From: Mycobacterium bourgelatii | GTDB lineage: Bacteria; Actinomycetota; Actinomycetes; Mycobacteriales; Mycobacteriaceae | Assembly: GCF_010723575.1 (NCBI RefSeq) | Contig: NZ_BLKZ01000001.1 | Span: 2,852,001 to 2,916,000, forward strand | Length of the DNA stretch: 64,000 bases | Direction: 5' to 3' | Shown: piece after piece, positions 26,050-38,100 of the stretch | Layout of the letters: each line of letters begins with the position of its first letter | Position numbering within the stretch: position 1 is the first letter of the stretch | Notes under the pieces: generated by a model | Seen by the model: only the letters and a program-made list of their open reading frames with translations | Told to the model about the DNA's origin: nothing | The model's database searches: none | Made by a program: the position numbers and the translations under genes

Positions 26050-26610
26050 CTTAGTGTCGGATGGGACTTAAGGGACACACTTTGTTACCCCTTTGTTGCC
26101 TGGTTCTGCTAAATGAGACTAGCGATGGGCCTCTGTGTGACACGGAAGCATGGCCCCCGGCGCGCAGGCGCGGGCTCTGCAAAATCTGCTGAAGCGGCTT
26201 GGATGCCAACCGGCGGCCGCCAAACCGCGATCTGCGCGGTTAGCTGACTTCGGCCGCGCCGGCGCCGCGGTCGCGGAAAGCGGGTAGCAAAACCCTGGTG
26301 GACTCGAATCCATGCCGCCACTCCGCCCGGGTGCCTGGGATCTGGCGTTGGACGACGGCCAGGTCGTCGGACTCGCTACGACGCGGTCAAAGACGTGAGC
26401 CACAATCACCACCGGCGCCGTGCGGTTCGCCCGGCTGTCCGGCTGGGCCAGGGTGGTGCGATGTGCTTGGTGACGCACTCGCCGACGGTGCCCGATCGAG
26501 CTCGACCACCTCGACCAATTACTTACGCACCGGACAATTTTGTTTGAAAACAGCCACTTTGGGCAGGCGATAGGGTGATGCCCGATAGACCCATTCCGAG
26601 AGGTAACGAG
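26050..26610. other. Gene-free interval with no recognised feature
   Basis: About 560 bases between the divergent secreted-protein and gabD2 genes. No reading frame looks real by composition or motif. A sequence on the minus strand around 26303-26318 resembles a tRNA T-arm but does not fold into a tRNA. The right end, with an AT-rich run at 26535-26550, probably holds the gabD2 promoter. Confidence 0.5.
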
Positions 26611-28167
26611 ATGCCTGCACCGTCAGCTGAGGCCTTCGAGCGCTTGCGCAACTTGGCCGCAATCGAGGACATCGCCGCACGCGAGACCATCACGATCAAT
26701 GAGGTCTTCACCGGCAAGCCGATGACCACGATCCCGGTCGGTACGGCCGCCGACGTCGACGCGGCTTTTGCCAAAGCCCGTGCGGCGCAGACTGAATGGG
26801 CCAACCGGACGGTTGCGGATCGCGTTGAGGTGATCAAGCGTTACCGCGATCTGGTCATCGAGAACCGCGAGTTCCTCATGGATCTGCTGCAAGCCGAGGC
26901 GGGCAAGGCACGCTGGGCGGCGCAAGAGGAAATCGTAGACCTGATGGCGAACGCCAACTACTACGCGCGCGTCTCCGCAAACCTGTTGAAGCCGCGTAAC
27001 GTTCAATCCCTGCTGCCGGCGATAGGCAAGACCACGGTCTGCTATCAGCCCAAGGGCGTCGTCGGGGTGATCTCACCGTGGAACTACCCGATGACGCTGA
27101 CGGCGTCGGACTCGGTGCCCGCGCTGATCGCCGGCAATGCGGTGGTGCTCAAGCCGGACAGCCAGACGCCCTACTGCGCACTCGCCTGCGCCGAACTGTT
27201 GTACCGCGCTGGTCTGCCGCGAGCGCTGTACGCGATCGTGCCGGGCCCGGGCTCGGTGGTCGGGACCGCGATCACCGAGAACTGCGACTTCCTCATGTTC
27301 ACCGGCTCGACGGCCACCGGAAGTCGGCTGGCGGAGCACGCGGGCCGGCGTCTCATCGGCTTCTCGGCCGAGCTTGGCGGCAAGAACGCCATGATCGTGT
27401 CGCGGGGCGCCAACCTCGACAAGGTCGCCAAGGCGGCCACCCGCGCGTGCTTTTCCAACGCCGGGCAATTGTGCATCTCCATCGAGCGGATCTACGTCGA
27501 GAAGGACATCGCCGACGACTTCACGCGCAAATTCGGCGAAGCGGTGCGCAACATGAAGCTCGGCACCACATACGACTTCTCCGTGGAGATGGGCAGCTTG
27601 ATTTCCGAAGGTCAGCTGCAGACGGTGTCCCAGCACGTCGACGACGCGACGGCCAAGGGCGCCAAAGTGATTGCGGGCGGCAAGGCCCGTCCCGACATCG
27701 GGCCGCTGTTCTACGAGCCGACCGTGCTGACAGACGTCACCCCCGAAATGGAGTGCGCGGCCAACGAGACCTTCGGACCGCTCGTTTCGATCTATCCCGT
27801 CGCCGACGTCGATGAAGCGGTGGAGAAGGCGAACGACACCGAGTACGGGCTCAATGCCAGCGTGTGGGCGGCCTCCACCGAAGAGGGCCAGAAGATCGCC
27901 TCACGCTTGCGTTCGGGAACCGTCAACGTCAACGAGGGGTACGCGTTCGCCTGGGGCAGCCTCAGCGCACCGATGGGCGGCATGGGCGCGTCCGGGGTGG
28001 GTCGCAGGCACGGCCCCGAGGGCCTGTTGAAGTACACCGAATCGCAGACCATCGCGGCGGCCCGAGTGTTCAATCTCGATCCGCCGCTTGGCATCCCGTC
28101 GACGCTGTGGCAGAAGTCCCTGTTGCCGATCGTGCGTACGGTGATGAAGCTACCCGGCCGGAAGTAA
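26611..28167 (+). CDS. gabD2: Succinate-semialdehyde dehydrogenase (GabD2-type)
   Basis: A 518-residue aldehyde dehydrogenase, the same length as I recall for M. tuberculosis GabD2 (Rv1731) and close to it throughout. Catalytic elements are PWNYPMTLT, VVLKPDSQTP, FTGSTATGSR, the general base E254 in FSAELGGKN, and the nucleophile C288 in NAGQLCISIERIY. It oxidises succinate semialdehyde to succinate with NADP, bypassing the missing 2-oxoglutarate dehydrogenase steps. ATG 26611 gives the ortholog start MPAPSAEAFERLRNLAAIED; the upstream ATG 26575 adds twelve residues. Confidence 0.93.
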   Translation: MPAPSAEAFERLRNLAAIEDIAARETITINEVFTGKPMTTIPVGTAADVDAAFAKARAAQTEWANRTVADRVEVIKRYRDLVIENREFLMDLLQAEAGKARWAAQEEIVDLMANANYYARVSANLLKPRNVQSLLPAIGKTTVCYQPKGVVGVISPWNYPMTLTASDSVPALIAGNAVVLKPDSQTPYCALACAELLYRAGLPRALYAIVPGPGSVVGTAITENCDFLMFTGSTATGSRLAEHAGRRLIGFSAELGGKNAMIVSRGANLDKVAKAATRACFSNAGQLCISIERIYVEKDIADDFTRKFGEAVRNMKLGTTYDFSVEMGSLISEGQLQTVSQHVDDATAKGAKVIAGGKARPDIGPLFYEPTVLTDVTPEMECAANETFGPLVSIYPVADVDEAVEKANDTEYGLNASVWAASTEEGQKIASRLRSGTVNVNEGYAFAWGSLSAPMGGMGASGVGRRHGPEGLLKYTESQTIAAARVFNLDPPLGIPSTLWQKSLLPIVRTVMKLPGRK

Positions 28168-28170
28168 GTA

Positions 28171-28440
28171 TCAGGGCTTGCCGGTGCGCTCGCGGTGCTT
28201 GCACCCGGGCCAGCAGCAAGGCCGCCGTTTGCCTTCTTCCAATTCCTCCTGGGTCCGGCGAATCCGGCGTTCCCGGGTTTTGGCTTGCTTGGCGTCTTCC
28301 ACCCAGCAGATGAACTCGTTTCGTGCTAGCGGCGTGATGTCCCGCCAGGCCTCAAGTGCTGTGGAGTTGGCGACGAGCGCCGTGCGCAGGTCTGCGGGAA
28401 GCTTGTGCACCACCCCACCCGGAACTTTCTCGTTGGGCAC
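28171..28440 (-). CDS. YdeI/OmpD-associated (bacteriocin-protection-type) small protein
   Basis: An 89-residue protein from GTG 28440. The central part, LPADLRTALVANSTALEAWRDITPLARNEFICWVEDAKQ split by the usual helix breaks, then RERRIRRTQEELEEGKRRPCCWPGCKHR, is the helical C-terminal domain of the YdeI/OmdA family. A double cysteine pair (CCWPGC) near the end may bind metal. The open frame runs far upstream but that sequence is unrelated. It is convergent with gabD2, separated by three bases. Function unknown; family members are linked to stress or bacteriocin protection. Confidence 0.75.
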   Translation of the reverse strand: MPNEKVPGGVVHKLPADLRTALVANSTALEAWRDITPLARNEFICWVEDAKQAKTRERRIRRTQEELEEGKRRPCCWPGCKHRERTGKP

Positions 28441-28760
28441 GGAACAAGGGTAGATCGGCGGCAGGGGTGCGCGCACAGCCGGGCCAATGGCCAAATGGTG
28501 CCCAGCGGATAACGGACTATTGACGGTGCCATTTCCCGGTCCGCATTGTCCGTTGCGAATGGCATTCCTTGGACGCAAGAATTTCGCAAGGACTACGCGA
28601 AGACATCGCAAGCGCCGCGACTCAACCTGGGGGAGTCGGCCAACGTTGTCCGAGTGGCCCACCGACCGCACGCTGACCCGATGTTGGGACCGGTAGCAGG
28701 GCGGGAGGTCTGAAATTACATACAGATACAGCGCACCCGGAACCAAGAAGAGGAGCGCGA

Positions 28761-28823
28761 GTGAGTACGACGCTAACCCGTGGGCTAACTCCGCCTCTTC
28801 GGCATATCGGCCCATACCGTTGA
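28761..28823 (+). CDS. Possible 20-aa leader peptide upstream of NRPS operon
   Basis: GTG 28761 is preceded by AAGAGGAG at ideal spacing and opens a 20-codon frame (MSTTLTRGL..IGPYR) closed by TGA 28821. It lies about 120 bases before the MbtH-like gene, and its stop overlaps a TTGACA (28820-28825) that could be the -35 box of a second promoter. It may be a regulatory uORF or leader; it may also be chance. Confidence 0.3.
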   Translation: MSTTLTRGLTPPLRHIGPYR

Positions 28824-28938
28824 CACACGATTTGAAGATTTCTGGTGTTAAGTTTGTCTGGCCGGTCCGTTATCTGGTAAACGGTTCCGCGCACGCTGGT
28901 CTGGCCCTTGACCTATCTGTAGTAGGCGGTGAGAACGA
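28820..28938 (+). promoter_or_regulatory. Candidate promoter region of MbtH-NRPS operon
   Basis: TTGACA (28820-28825) is followed by an AT-rich stretch (28829-28856) containing weak -10 candidates such as TGTTAA. A short inverted repeat CCGTT/AACGG lies at 28867-28884. The interval 28441-28760 further upstream shows no supported gene. No exact start site can be assigned from sequence. Confidence 0.3.
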
Positions 28939-29163
28939 GTGTGTACTAATCCGTTCGACGACGACCAGGCCCTCTTCCTCGTTTTGGTCAACGACGAGGA
29001 GCAACACAGTCTTTGGCCGGCGTTCGCCGAGGTTCCGGCCGGCTGGCGGGTGCTCTTCGGTGCAGCGGCGCGCGCCGCGTGCTTGGACTACATCGACGAC
29101 AACTGGACTGACATCCGGCCGAGACGACTGCGCGAGCGCCTGTCACCGGCCGCGGGTTGCTGA
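28939..29163 (+). CDS. MbtH-like NRPS accessory protein
   Basis: A 74-residue MbtH-like protein. The family signature is clear: NPFDDDQALFLVLVNDEEQHSLWP, then GWRVLFG and CLDYIDDNWTDIRPRRLRE, with the three conserved tryptophans (SLWP, GWRV, NWTDIRP). MbtH proteins bind adenylation domains and are often needed for their solubility or activity. It starts at GTG 28939 after GGCGGTGAG and ends 30 bases before the NRPS start, so the two are almost certainly co-transcribed; it should serve the four adenylation domains of that enzyme. Confidence 0.93.
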   Translation: MCTNPFDDDQALFLVLVNDEEQHSLWPAFAEVPAGWRVLFGAAARAACLDYIDDNWTDIRPRRLRERLSPAAGC

Positions 29164-29193
29164 ACTGTCGGTCGTCCGGGGGGTGGCGTTCGA

Positions 29194-32100
29194 ATGAAAC
29201 CTTATGAGCGGTTGCGTCGGGTGGGCCCGACGGACCACCGCGTCGAGATCCGGGGGCAACAGATCGAACTCGATAGGGTCCAAGGGGCTCTCGCCGAGCT
29301 GGATTGCGTCGACCAGGCGGTCGTGATCGCCCGTGAGGACCGCCCAGGGGACCAACGACTGGTCGGCTATGTCACGGAGTCGATTGCCGGTGCGGTGGAC
29401 CCGGCGGCGGCACGGGCCGTGTTGGCTGAGCGCCTGCCGTCCTACATGGTGCCGGTCGCCGTGCTGGTACTGGATGCCTTGCCCGTGACGGCGTCGGGCG
29501 AACTCGACATCCCAGCACTGCCGAGGCCGCAGTACCCGGACGCCCCACGCAACCACGCCTTGGAACAGGCGCTGGTGGCGATCTTCGCCGAGGTCCTCGG
29601 TGTCGAAGGGGTCGAGCCCGAGGAGTCGTTCTTCGACCTCGGCGGGGATTCGCTGGCCGCGATGCGGGTGGTTGTGGCCATCAATTCGACCCTGGATGCG
29701 AACTTGCCGTTGGGGGCGGTGTTCAACTCACCCACCATCGCTCAACTGGCGGCACGCCTCGGCGGCGATTCGGGCGGCTCCAAACCGTTGGTCGCCGGTG
29801 AGCGGCCCGCAGTGATTCCGTTGTCGTTCGCCCAGAGTCGCCTGTGGTTCATCAGCCAATTGCAAGGACCCTCACCGGTTTACAACCGAGCTGTTGCGTT
29901 GCGGTTGACCGGCAGGCTGATACCCGAGGCGTTGGCCACCGCGATGGCCGATGTGGTCGGACGCCACGAAAGCCTGCGCACGGTTTTCGTGGCGGTCGAC
30001 GGGATACCGCGCCAGGTGGTGCGGCCGGCCGCCGGGGCCGACTTCGGTTGGGCGGTAGTCGATGCCGGCGGATGGTCGCCCGACCGGCTGACCGAAGCCA
30101 TCGAACGGGCCGCGCACTACAGCTTCGACCTGGCCACCGAAATCCCGATCCGAGCACAGGTTTTCAGCCTCACCGAGGACGATCACGTGCTGGTGGTCGT
30201 CGTGCACCACATCGCCGGCGACGGCTGGTCCATCGGGGCCCTGGCTGCTGACATCAGCTCGGCCTACGCCGCCCGCTGGGCGGGTCATGCCCCCGACTGG
30301 GCCGAATTGCCGGTCCAGTACGCCGATTACACCCTGTGGCAACGGGACAGCCTGGGGGATCCGGCCGACGAGAACAGCGCCTCGGCCGCCCAGGTGAGGT
30401 TCTGGCACGAGGTGCTGGCGGGGATGCCGCAGCGTTTGGAGCTGCCCACCGACCGTCCCTATCCACCGGTCGCCGACCACCGCGGCGCCAGTGTGGCCGT
30501 GCAGTGGCCGGCGGAGCTGCAACAGCGCGTGCGGGAAGTGGCCCGCGAATACAACGCGACCAGCTTCATGGTGGTGCAGGCAGCCCTCGCGGTGCTGCTT
30601 TCCCAGCTGAGCACCAGTTCCGATGTTGCGGTTGGCTTTCCGATCGCCGGCCGGGGTGATCCCGCGCTGGATCGCCTGGTGGGCTTCTTTGTCAACACCT
30701 TGATCCTGCGGGTGCAAGTCGTCGGGAATCCCACATTCGCCGAGTTGCTGGCCCAAGTTCGTCAGCGCAGCCTCGCCGCCTACGAGCACCAGGATGTGCC
30801 CTTCGAGGCTCTTGTCGAACGGCTGAACCCACCCCGATCGATGACCCACCACCCACTGATCCAGGTTTCGCTGTCCTGGCAGAACGCCACCCCGCTCGAC
30901 TTGACGGTGGCCGATCTCCAGGTCCATCCCATGCCCGTCGACACCCACACCGCGCGGATGGACCTGGCCTTCTTCCTGGGCGAACGCTTCGGTGACACCG
31001 GTGAGCCCGCCGGGATCGGCGGGGCGGTGGAATTCCGCACCGACGTGTACGACGCCGCGACCATCGAAGCGCTCGTCGCGCGACTACAGCGGGTGCTGAC
31101 GGCGCTGACCGCGCAACCGATGGCGCGGTTGTCGTCGCTGGACCTGCTGGACGCCGCGGAACGCGCTCGCCTCGCCGACTGGGGCAACCGCGCGGTGTTG
31201 TCCCAGTCGCCGCCCACCGGTGTGTCGATCCCGGCGGCGCTGGCCGCCCAGGTCGCACATGCTGGTGATGCGGTGGCGCTGAGTTGCGGAGGTTCGGCAT
31301 GGACCTACCGAGAACTCGACGAGGCGTCTAACCGATTGGCGCGCTTGCTTGTTGAGCGCGGCGTGAGCACGGGCTCGTGTGTGGCGCTGCTGGCCGAGCG
31401 GTCGCCTCATGCGATCGTTGCGATACTGGCGGTGCTCAAAGCCGGAGCGGCCTACTTGCCGCTGGACCCGCGGATGCCGGTGGAGCGGTTGACGTTCATC
31501 GTCGATGATGCCGCCCCCGTAGCGGCAATCGCGTCTGCCGGGACAGATTTCGAGTGGCTCAAGCTGCCGATCATCGATGCCGAAGCTCCACACATCGAGA
31601 CCTTCCCGGCCACCGCGCTCCCGATGCCCGCAGCCGATGACGTCGCCTACATCATCTACACCTCGGGAACCACGGGTGTGCCCAAGGGCGTCGCGATCAG
31701 CCACCGGAACCTGACCCAGTTGATCCTTTCTGTCGACGGTGCCGACGCGGGGTTGCCCGACGCGTCGAAACAGGTCTGGTCGCACTGGCATTCGTATGCC
31801 TTCGACTTCTCCGTGTGGGAAGTGTGGGCCGCCCTGTTGCGCGGCGGCCGGCTGGTGGTCATACCCGAGGAGGTGGTCGCCTCACCCGCCGAGTTCGGCG
31901 ATCTGGTTGTCGAGCAACACATCAATGTGCTCACCCAAACCCCCTCTGCAGTAGGTTATTTGCCGCCGGACAGGTTGGATTCGGTGGCGTTGGTGATGGG
32001 TGGCGAGGCCTGCCCCGCAGCGGTGGTGGACCGATGGGCCTCTGGCCGGGTGATGATCAACGCCTACGGGCCAACCGAGACCACCATCTACGTGGCGGTG

Positions 32101-35100
32101 AGCGCACCGCTGCAGCCGGGCACGGGGGCGCCGCCGGTCGGTTCGCCGGTGCCGGGTGCGGCACTGTTCGTACTCGACGAGTGGCTGAGGCCCGTCCCAG
32201 CCGGCGTGGTGGGCGAACTGTACGTGGCGGGTTGGGGGGTGGGGCTCGGCTATTGGCGCCGCGCGGGATTGACGGCCTCGAGGTTCGTCGCGTGCCCGTT
32301 CGGCGGCACCGGGCAACGGATGTATCGCACCGGAGACTTGGTCTTTTGGGGCGCCGACGGCCAACTGCGTTACGTGGAGCGGGCCGACGAGCAGGTCAAG
32401 ATTCGCGGATATCGCATCGAGCTCGGCGATGTGCAAGCGGCGCTCGCCGAGGTCGACGGGGTGGATCAAGCCATCGTCATTGCCCGCGAAGATACCCCAG
32501 GCGACAAGCGACTGGTCGGCTATGTCACCGGGGCGGTGGATCCCGTTCAGGCGCGGGGGGTATTGGCCGACCGACTACCGTCCTACATGGTGCCCGCGGC
32601 GGTGGTGCGCGTCGAAGCGTTGCCACTCACAGTCAATGGGAAGCTCGACACGTCCGCGCTGCCAGAACCGAAATACCAAAGCACCGAACAGTACCGCCCC
32701 CCGGCGACTCTCACCGAGGAAATCCTTGCCGGAATCTATGCCCAGGTGCTGGGCCTCGAACGAGCCGGCGTCGACGATTCGTTCTTCGACCTGGGCGGGG
32801 ACTCGTTGTCGGCAATGCGGGCGATCGCCGCGATCAACAAGGCCTTGGACACCCAACTGGTGGTGCGCACCTTGTTCGACGCGCCCACAATCGCCGAATT
32901 GGCGCACCGCCTGAGCGCGGGGGGCGGGCTCGAACCGCTGACGGCGGCCGAGCGGCCCGTGGCGATCCCGTTGTCCTACGCGCAGAGTCGCCTGTGGTTC
33001 CTCGACCAGTTGCAGGACCGTTCAGCGGTCTACAACATGGCGGCGGCACTGCGGCTGCGCGGCCCCCTGAACGCTGAGGCGTTGCAGGCCGCTCTGACCG
33101 ACGTCGTTGCCCGCCATGAAACCCTGCGGACGGTGTTTGCCGCGCCGGATGGCATACCCCATCAAGTGGTGCTGGCGGCCGATCAAGCCGACGTGACTTG
33201 GGGGGTCGTCGACGCCACCGGATGGCGGGAAGAGCGACTTGCCGACGCGATCGGTGCCGAGGCACGCCGAACGTTTGATCTAGCGACCGAAATCCCTTTG
33301 AGGGCACTTCTTTTCCAGATCTCCGAAGAGGAGCATGTTCTCGTCGCCACGGCGCACCACATCGCCGCGGACGGCTGGTCGATGGCTCCGCTGGTCCGTG
33401 ATCTGGGCCTGGCATATGGCGCCCGGTGCGCGGGACACGCTCCCGGCTGGGCTGACTTGCCGGTGCAATACGTCGATTACACGCTGTGGCAACGAAAGAA
33501 CCTCGGCGCACTGTCGGATCCCGAGAGCCCACTGGCCACCCAGATGGCCTATTGGGAACGGGAACTTGCCGACCTGCCGCAACGCGTGGAGCTGCCCACC
33601 GATCGACCCTATCCACCGGCCGCCGACTATTGCGGCGCCAGCGTAACGGTGGACTGGCCGCCGCACGTGCAGCAGCGGATCCGTCGCCTTGCCGGTGAGA
33701 ATGGCGCGACGAGTTTCATGGTGGTTCAGGCGGCGCTGTCGCTGTTGGTGTCGCGACTGAGTGCCAGCCCGGATGTCGCCTTGGGGTTTTCGATCGCCGG
33801 CCGCGGCGACCCCGCGCTGGACGACTTGGTCGGGTTCTTCGTCAACACCTTGGTGCTGCGTGTCGACCTGGCCGGCAACCCGAGCTTTACCGAGCTCCTG
33901 GCGCAGGTGCGGGAGCGTAGCCTGGCCGCCTACGAACACCAAGACGTGCCGTTCGAAATGCTGGTAGAGCGGCTCAACCCGCCCCGATCACTCACCCATC
34001 ACCCGCTGATCCAGGTGTTGTTGGCGTGGCAGAACAACGCTTCACCCGAGCTGAATCTCGGTGAGCTACAGGTGAGCGCGTTGCCCGTCGACACCCGCAC
34101 GGCCCGGATGGATCTGCGCTTCTCGCTGGGGGAGCGCTGGACTGGCACCGGTGAGCCGGCGGGCATCGGCGGAACGGTGGAGTTCCGCACCGACGTCTTC
34201 GACGCCGTCACCATCCACGGCTTCGTCGAGCGATTGGGGCGGGTGTTGGACGCAGTCACGGCCAACCCGTCGCTGGCGATGTCGTCGGTGGACCTACTCG
34301 ATGCCGCTGAGCACGCGCGGCTGAATGGCTGGGGCAACAGTTCGGTTCTCCGGCAGCCCATTCCGCCCGCGCTGTCTATTCCGGCGGCGTTGGCGGCACA
34401 GGTGGCCCGCACCCCGGATGCGGTTGCGCTGACGTGCGGCGAGCTGTCGATGACGTATCGCGAATTCGATCAGGCGTCGAACCGGCTGGCCCACTTACTG
34501 TCCAGTTCGGGCGTCGGCCCGGGCGCTTATGTGGCACTTCTGTTTCCGCGGTCTGCCGAGGCGGTCGTGGCGATCGCCGCGGTACTCAAAACGGGGGCTG
34601 CCTACCTGCCGATCGATCCCGCGCTGCCGCCGGCACGGATCGGGTTCATGGTCGCCGACGCCGAGCCGGTCGCCGCGATCACCACCGCGGCCTTCGCTGA
34701 CCGACTGGATGGGCACGGCCTACGGGTCATCGATGTCCACGATCCCAGCATCGAAGCTCAACCATGCACGCCACTGGCACCGGAACCCTCTGCCCGGGAC
34801 ATCGCCTACCTGATCTACACCTCGGGCACCACCGGCGTTCCCAAGGGGGTGGCCATCACCCACCACAACGTCACCCAGCTCTTCCGGGTCAGCAGCTTCT
34901 TCGAATCTCACACCGACACAGCGGAATTTGCGGCCACACAATGGCATTCGCTGTCCTTCGACGTATCGGCGTGGGAAATCTGGGGCACGCTGTTGAGCGG
35001 CGGCCGCTTGGTGGTGGTGCCCGAGGAGGTAGCGACTTCACCGGCCGACTTCCACGCGCTGGTGGCGGCCGAGCATATCGACGTGCTCAGCCAAACCCCC

Positions 35101-38100
35101 TCCGCGGTAGGTGTTTTGGCGCCAGAGGGTCTGGAATCGGCGGCGTTGGTGGTGGCCGGTGAGGCGTGCCCGTCGGCACTGGTCGACCACTGGGCTACTG
35201 GCCGCGTCATGATCAACGCCTACGGCCCCACGGAGACAACGATCTATGCGTGCATGAGCGCGCCCCTTACCGCCGGTTCCGGGGTGCCGCCGATCGGCAC
35301 GCCGGTATCGGGTGCGGCGCTGTTCGTGCTGGACCACTGGCTGCAGCCGGTGCCACCTGGAGTGGTCGGCGAGTTGTACGTTGCCGGCCGGGGAGTGGGC
35401 GTGGGGTATTGGCGCCGGGCGGGGTTGACGGCGTCGCGGTTCGTGGCGTGTCCGTTCGGCGGCGCGGAATCGCTGGGCCAACGGATGTATCGCACCGGAG
35501 ACCTCGTCTACTGGGGTGCCGACGGCCAATTGCGGTACGTCGGCCGCGCCGACGAGCAGGTCAAGATCCGCGGCTACCGCATAGAACTGGGCGAGGTTCA
35601 GGCGGGGCTGGCCGCACTGGATGGTGTCCACCAGGCCGTGGTGGTCGTGCGCGAGGACCGTCCCGGCCACAAGCGCCTGGTCGGCTATGTCACCTGCGAA
35701 GCGGACCCCGCCGCCTTGCGCAGCGGGTTGGCCGACCGTCTGCCGCCCTACATGGTGCCCAACGCGATAGTCGTCCTGGACGCAATGCCGCTCACGGTGA
35801 ACGGCAAGCTCGACACCGCCGCCCTACCGCCACCGGAATACCAAGACGCCGAACAGTATTGCCCGCCGACCGACGCCGTCGAGGAGGTCTTGGCCGGCAT
35901 TTATGCGCAGGTCCTCGGCCTGGACCGGGTGGGTGTCGAGGAGTCGTTCTTCGATCTGGGCGGGGACAGCATTCTGGCGATGCAGGTGGTCGCCCGGGCC
36001 CGCGCGGCCGGTCTGCTGTGCCGGCCGCGGGATCTGTTCACCGAGCAGTCGGTGGCCGGCGTTGCGCGGGTGGCCGGTGTCGTCGGTGACACCTCCGCCG
36101 CGGTGGACGAAGGTGTCGGCGAGGTGCCGGCCACGCCGATCATGCGGTGGCTGCAGACCACCGGTGGCCCGGTTGAGCAGTTCAACCAGACGATGTCGCT
36201 GCAGGCGCCCGCCGGTGTCACCGAGGCGGATGTGGTTGTTCTTTTGCAGGCCTTGTTGGATCGACACGCCATGCTGCGGTTGCGGGTGAGCTCCGACTGG
36301 TCATTGACGGCGCAGCCGCCGGGATCGGTGGATGCGGCCGAGTGCTTGCAGTCGGTCGACACCTGGTCGGATGAAGTGTTGCTCGACATCCGGTCACGGT
36401 TGAACCCCGCCACCGGCGCGATGTTGCGCGCCTTGTGGATCTGCGACGCCAACCAACTGGTGCTCTGCATTCACCACCTGGCCGTCGATGGTGTGTCGTG
36501 GCGGATCCTGTTGGAAGACATCAATGTTGGTTGGGCCCAGCAGCGCAACCACCACCCGGTGTTGTTGCCGGTCGCGGGGACGTCGTTTCGGCGATGGGCG
36601 TCGCTGCTGAACGAATACGCGCGATCAGCGGCAGTGATCGACACCGCGGAAGCATGGCGGACGGTATTGGCGGTGCCCGCTGCACTGCCGGCCGTGGACC
36701 CCGGCGTCGACACGTTCGCCACGGCCGGGCACTTCGTGGCGACTTTGGACAGCGAGAACACCCGCCTGCTGCTGGGTGACGTGCCGGCGGCGTACCACGC
36801 CGGGGTGCAGGACATTCTGTTGATCGCGTTCGCCCTGGCGTGGGGGGAATTTTTGGGCACCCGTGGTCAACCGATCGGCATCGATGTCGAAGCTCACGGG
36901 CGTAACGAGGAGGTCCACTCCGGTGTCGACTTGACCCACACGGTCGGGTGGTTCACGGCCAAGTACCCGGTGGCCCTCGCCGCGGGCGAGGTGAATTGGC
37001 CGCAGGTGATGGCGGGGGATGCGGCGCTGGGCAGTGCGGTCAAGGGCATGAAGGAACAGCTGCGGGCTCTTCCGGCCGGGCTGACCTACGGTGTGCTGCG
37101 CTATCTGAATGCCGACGTGGAACTGTCCGGGTCCGAACCGCCGATCGGATTCAACTACCTGGGCCGGCTCGGCGGCGCGGCGACAACTGACACGGACGGC
37201 TGGCGGATCTCCCATCGGCCGGGCACACGCGGCAGCGCCGGGCTGGCAATGCCGCTCATGCACACGGTGGAACTCAACGCCGCGACGGTCGAGACCGCGG
37301 CCGGGCCGCAACTGCACGCCGAGTGGACCTGGGCCACATCGCAATTCGACACAACGCAGGTAGAACGGCTCAACCGGCTGTGGTTTGACGCATTGGCAGG
37401 CATCTGCGCGCAGGTGCGCCGCGGCGGGGGCGGCTTGACACCGTCGGACATCGCGCCCACGCGCCTGACCCAGCACCAGATCGATGAGTTACAGCGGCAA
37501 TACAGCATTGCCGACGTGCTGCCGCTGACCCCGATGCAGCGGGGCCTGCTCTTTCACGCCAGCACCGCACTCGCCGGCGACGACGTGTATGCGGTCCAGC
37601 TGGACTTGGCGGTGACCGGGGCCCTTGACCCAGACCGGCTGCGCGATGCGGTCCACATGGTGGTCTGCCGGCATCCCAATCTGGCGGCACGCTTTTGTGG
37701 CCAGTTCGACGAGCCGGTGCAGATCATCCCTGCCGATCCCCAAACCGGTTGGCGGTATGTGGAGCTGGACAGCGACGCGGATGTCGAAGAGCAGATGCGG
37801 CGGGTGTGCGCCGCCGAACGAGCCGCGGTGTGCGACCTGGCCCACCCGCCGGCATTTCGAGTGGCATTGATCCGGACCGCGCCGGACCAGTACCGCGTTG
37901 TGCTGACCAATCACCACATCGTGGTTGACGGCTGGTCCTTGCCGATTGTGCTGCGCGAAATTTTCGCCAGTTACCACGGGCGGCGGTTACCCGCGCCCGC
38001 GTCGTATCGCCGGTTCGTGTCCTGGCTGGCCGAGCGAGACCTCGACGCCGCCAACGCAGCCTGGCGCCGGGTGCTCGCCGGGTTCGAGTCCCCCACCCTG

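Noticed and set aside
26290..26340. tRNA-like T-arm on the minus strand (GGATTCGAGTCC)
   Set aside because: The expected G53-C61 closing pair is absent and no D-arm, anticodon arm or acceptor stem can be formed around it.
28171..28815. 214-codon version of the YdeI-like protein
   Set aside because: The upstream 125 codons show no family similarity and cover the intergenic NRPS upstream region; GTG 28440 gives the normal domain start.
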